A stretch of DNA of 15,965 nt from DASQQQ01 sp036390995. Its GTDB lineage: Bacteria > Actinomycetota > UBA4738 > HRBIN12. Location: NCBI GenBank assembly GCA_036390995.1, contig DASWAT010000104.1:1-15965 (forward strand), in the 5' to 3' direction. A program made the translations under genes and the position numbers. Shown piece by piece: positions 14,227 through 15,965 of this stretch (within the stretch, counting starts at the first letter, position 1; every line of letters starts with the position of its first letter). The notes under the pieces were generated by a model. That model made no database searches, was not told the DNA's origin, and saw only the letters and a program-made list of their open reading frames with translations.

Positions 14227-14760
14227 ATGGATCCAACCTACACGGACGAAGTGCCGGACCCAGACGTCCAGAGCGAGCCGTCGACCTTGCTGTCGCGCCT
14301 GGAGTTCGTGCCCCCACCCGAGTCCCCTCCCCCCGAGTACGCGAGTCTCGAGACCCGCGCGAAAGCCCTGGCCATCGACGCGCTCCTCGCGCTGGGGGCG
14401 GTCGTCGTGCTCGCCGTGCTCCAGGGAGGGCTGGGTGGGTCGTTCGGCTCGGCGCTCACGGGAGTGCCGTTCCTGGTGGCCACGGTCGGGTGGTTCATCT
14501 ACATGACCCTGATGGAGGGGTTGACCGGCGCTTCGGTGGGCAAGCGGGTCATGAAGCTCCGCGTCGTCTCGGTCGAGGGTTCGCCGATCTCGCTCGAGGC
14601 GGCGCTCATCCGGAACGGGCTGAGGATCCTGGACGCCTTCCCGTACGTCGTCCCCTACCTCGTAGGGACCAGGGCGATCCGCAGGTCCCCAACGAAGCAG
14701 CGTCTCGGCGACCAGGTCGCCGAGACCGTCGTCATCGTGGACCGCGCTCCCGTCCGATAG
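14227..14760 (+). CDS. RDD-family membrane protein
   Basis: This 177-residue protein has a 40-residue proline- and acid-rich cytoplasmic N-terminus followed by an RDD domain. Matching features are RAKALAIDALL at 44-54 (family Arg and Asp), GASVGKRVMKLRVV at 101-114, ALIRNGLRILDAFPY at 126-140 and the ending KQRLGDQVAETVVIV at 157-171. Membrane segments are at about 47-66, 79-97 and 132-148. RDD proteins are widespread and mostly of unknown function; some have been linked to ion or solute transport. I chose the ATG at 14227 because GGAGGGGG lies just upstream; longer readings run into the promoter region. Confidence 0.88.
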   Translation: MDPTYTDEVPDPDVQSEPSTLLSRLEFVPPPESPPPEYASLETRAKALAIDALLALGAVVVLAVLQGGLGGSFGSALTGVPFLVATVGWFIYMTLMEGLTGASVGKRVMKLRVVSVEGSPISLEAALIRNGLRILDAFPYVVPYLVGTRAIRRSPTKQRLGDQVAETVVIVDRAPVR

Positions 14761-14798
14761 CCCCACAACACGCGTGGTCCCAGCGGAGCGCATCCCAC

Positions 14799-14826
14799 CT
14801 AAAGCCTGCCCGCCCGGTTGACGATG
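14799..14826 (+). promoter_or_regulatory. Sigma-28-like promoter candidate upstream of the small ORF
   Basis: CTAAAG (14799-14804) is followed after 16 nt by ACGATG (14821-14826), one change from CCGATG. Start of transcription would be near 14833, about 29 nt before the small ORF at 14862. It would also serve the 14981 gene. Confidence 0.42.
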
Positions 14827-14861
14827 CCAGTGGGGTCGCCAGCCGACGAGGGAGCGATGCC

Positions 14862-14930
14862 ATGCGGCAGACGACCCAAGAAAAGGAGTTAAAGGGGGCC
14901 GTTAGGTCCGGCTCTATCTCCTGCCCGTAA
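14862..14930 (+). CDS. Possible 22-residue peptide
   Basis: A short reading frame runs from the ATG at 14862 to TAA at 14930 and encodes a basic N-terminal half (MRQTTQEKELKGAVR) and a Ser/Cys-containing end. GGGAG lies 7 nt upstream of the ATG, and a promoter candidate lies at 14799-14826. An overlapping ATG at 14857 gives an 11-residue alternative. It matches no family that I know. It could be a leader peptide controlling the 14981 gene, a small secreted or membrane-bound peptide, or chance. Confidence 0.3.
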   Translation: MRQTTQEKELKGAVRSGSISCP

Positions 14931-14980
14931 GCGGTCGCGGTCAGTCGCCGCCTGGGCGAACCGAAGACCGGCGAGGAGGC

Positions 14981-15334
14981 ATGATGTTGAGGCGACGATA
15001 TCGAGAGGGCAGCCGTGGTGCGGTCCAGCCGAGAGATCCTGAGATCAGCGAGGCCATCGGTCCGGAGATGACCTTGGGGGCCCTGTTCTCTGGCCAGGCG
15101 AACATGGACCTCGAGGACGCCCCAGGCGAGGCAGAGGGGTCTGCGTATCCAGAAGACGAGCTGCGGATGGCCTATGAGGAAGCGGTACGCCGGGCCGCCA
15201 AGTGGTACAGGTCGAGGCTCTTCGGACCGGCCGCGGAGCCGGATCAGGAGCGCGGGGCGGAGCCGGACGCTCCCGCCATGTTGGAGCCAGATGACACCGA
15301 CGCCCGCTCCCGCCACTCCCCCGGCGGGCCCTGA
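14981..15334 (+). CDS. Small acidic hypothetical protein
   Basis: This 117-residue hydrophilic protein has a basic N-terminus (MMLRRRYREG), a middle helical part (EDELRMAYEEAVRRAAKWYRS, about 58-78) and an acidic, Pro-rich, probably disordered tail. It has no membrane segment or signal peptide, and I recognise no family. A GAGGAGG site sits directly before three possible starts (ATG 14981, ATG 14984, TTG 14987); spacing favours the later ones, so the start may shift by one or two codons. It is the last rightward gene before the strong terminator at 15418, about 85 nt after its stop. Confidence 0.55.
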   Translation: MMLRRRYREGSRGAVQPRDPEISEAIGPEMTLGALFSGQANMDLEDAPGEAEGSAYPEDELRMAYEEAVRRAAKWYRSRLFGPAAEPDQERGAEPDAPAMLEPDDTDARSRHSPGGP

Positions 15335-15417
15335 GCGGATCAACGGATCGCGTCCGGAGAGAGCGCGGACGTTGAATCGATATGCGCTGATCTGCACCAG
15401 CTCTTCCGGCACGGCAC

Positions 15418-15454
15418 AAGAAGAACCGGCCCCCGCGGGGGGCCGGTTCTTCTT
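15418..15454. terminator. Bidirectional intrinsic terminator
   Basis: A perfect 17-bp inverted repeat (15418-15434 with 15438-15454) closes on a 3-nt GCG loop. The stem has a GC core (CCGGCCCCC) and AAGAAGAA/TTCTTCTT ends, so either strand shows a U-rich 3' side. It lies between the stops of the convergent genes ending at 15334 and 15476 and can end transcription from both. Confidence 0.9.
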
Positions 15455-15475
15455 TCGAATCCCTCGGAACCGAGC

Positions 15476-15965
15476 CTAGTGGGTGTGCCTGCGTACGGGT
15501 GAGGTGTCGACCGAACAGACGTCGACCCCAGCGTTCAGGGCAACCCTCGGCGCCTTGGCCCGGTACTTGCCCGTCTTGTCCTTGATCCGCTTCTTGTAGG
15601 ACCCGCTCGCACTGGTGGTCGTGCTCCCCACGTTCTTCCAGTGCCCAGAGACGCGGCGCTGGATCTTGACGGGAACGCTCGCCGCGCAGGCGGTGAACCC
15701 GTCGCCCACGCTGACGACCCCCCTGGCGACCAGGTGCTTCTTCAGCTTCAGCGTCACGCTCCTCGAATGGGTTTTGCTCACCGTGAAGTTGGTCAAGCTG
15801 GTCGCCGAACCGCCCGGGGTCGTCACCTTGATCGGGCCGGTGGTGGCCGTCGAAGGCACGGTGGCCGTGATCTGGGTCGCCGAGTTCACGGTGAACGTCG
15901 CGGTCACATTATTGAACGTGACCGAGGTCGTCGTGAAACCGGTTCCACTGAAGTTCGTCCCGGTG
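15476..15965 (-). CDS. Surface protein with IPT/TIG domain, 5' end outside the window
   Basis: The frame is open through the right edge, so only the C-terminal 162 residues or so are present. The first 60 visible residues are an IPT/TIG repeat: GTNFSGTGFTTTSVTFNN, then ATFTVNSATQITATVP, TGPIKVTTPGG and NFTV. The rest is a beta-type C-terminal domain (VKIQRRVSGHWKNVGSTTT, SGSYKKRI, GKYRAKAP) with two cysteines, of the kind often found at the end of large secreted actinobacterial repeat proteins. IPT/TIG domains are Ig-like and occur in secreted binding proteins. The internal GTG at 15907 is not the start. The complete protein is probably much longer and carried on the cell surface. The terminator at 15418 follows it. 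Confidence 0.85.
   Translation of the reverse strand, partial: TGTNFSGTGFTTTSVTFNNVTATFTVNSATQITATVPSTATTGPIKVTTPGGSATSLTNFTVSKTHSRSVTLKLKKHLVARGVVSVGDGFTACAASVPVKIQRRVSGHWKNVGSTTTSASGSYKKRIKDKTGKYRAKAPRVALNAGVDVCSVDTSPVRRHTH

Noticed and set aside
14941..14966. TCAG-N16-CCGAAG just before the 14981 gene
   Set aside because: The -35 half is too poor to count as another site of the promoter family.
1..15965. tRNA, rRNA, CRISPR array, insertion sequence or known riboswitch
   Set aside because: I saw no cloverleaf, regular spaced repeats, transposase or terminal inverted repeats, or recognisable riboswitch core on either strand.

Overview
The window is high-GC DNA dominated by one leftward Tad/Flp type IVc pilus operon. 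The set of pilus genes (a monoderm-type set with no RcpA/CpaC secretin or TadD), the gene order and the start signals suggest an uncultured member of the Actinomycetota. That assignment is inference: there is no rRNA or marker gene here.

Layout. Positions 1-250 hold the cut-off end of an unrecognised leftward gene. From 9283 down to 252 runs the operon flp pilin - tadE - tadG-like - cpaB - tadZ/cpaE - tadA/cpaF - tadB - tadC, followed by a large polytopic membrane protein of much higher GC (252-2147). Divergent from the pilin is a GT-C-like membrane protein (9459-11003). It collides tail to tail, with a real 97-bp overlap, with a GT87-like mannosyltransferase (10907-12124). Divergent from that is a rightward group: a membrane-anchored orphan (12283), a DivIVA-like coiled-coil protein (12978), an RDD-family membrane protein (14227), a possible 22-residue peptide (14862) and an acidic hypothetical protein (14981). 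A perfect 17-bp bidirectional terminator separates this group from a leftward surface protein with an IPT/TIG domain that runs off the right edge.

How it works together. The prepilin Flp and the pseudopilin TadE would be cut by a prepilin peptidase encoded elsewhere. TadA powers assembly through the TadB/TadC membrane platform, TadZ positions the machine, and CpaB and the TadG-like protein act on the outside. Membrane glycosyltransferase-like proteins lie on both sides of the cluster and could decorate the pilus or cell surface (inference).

The main new observation is a repeated promoter-like motif, CTMAAG-N15 to N17-CCGAT or close variants, just upstream of the pilin, cpaB, the GT-C-like gene, the GT87-like gene, the 12283 gene, the RDD gene and the small ORF. 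It resembles promoters of the FliA/SigD/WhiG (sigma-28) class. It suggests that the pilus and its flanking genes form one alternative-sigma regulon, with one gene probably transcribed without a leader.
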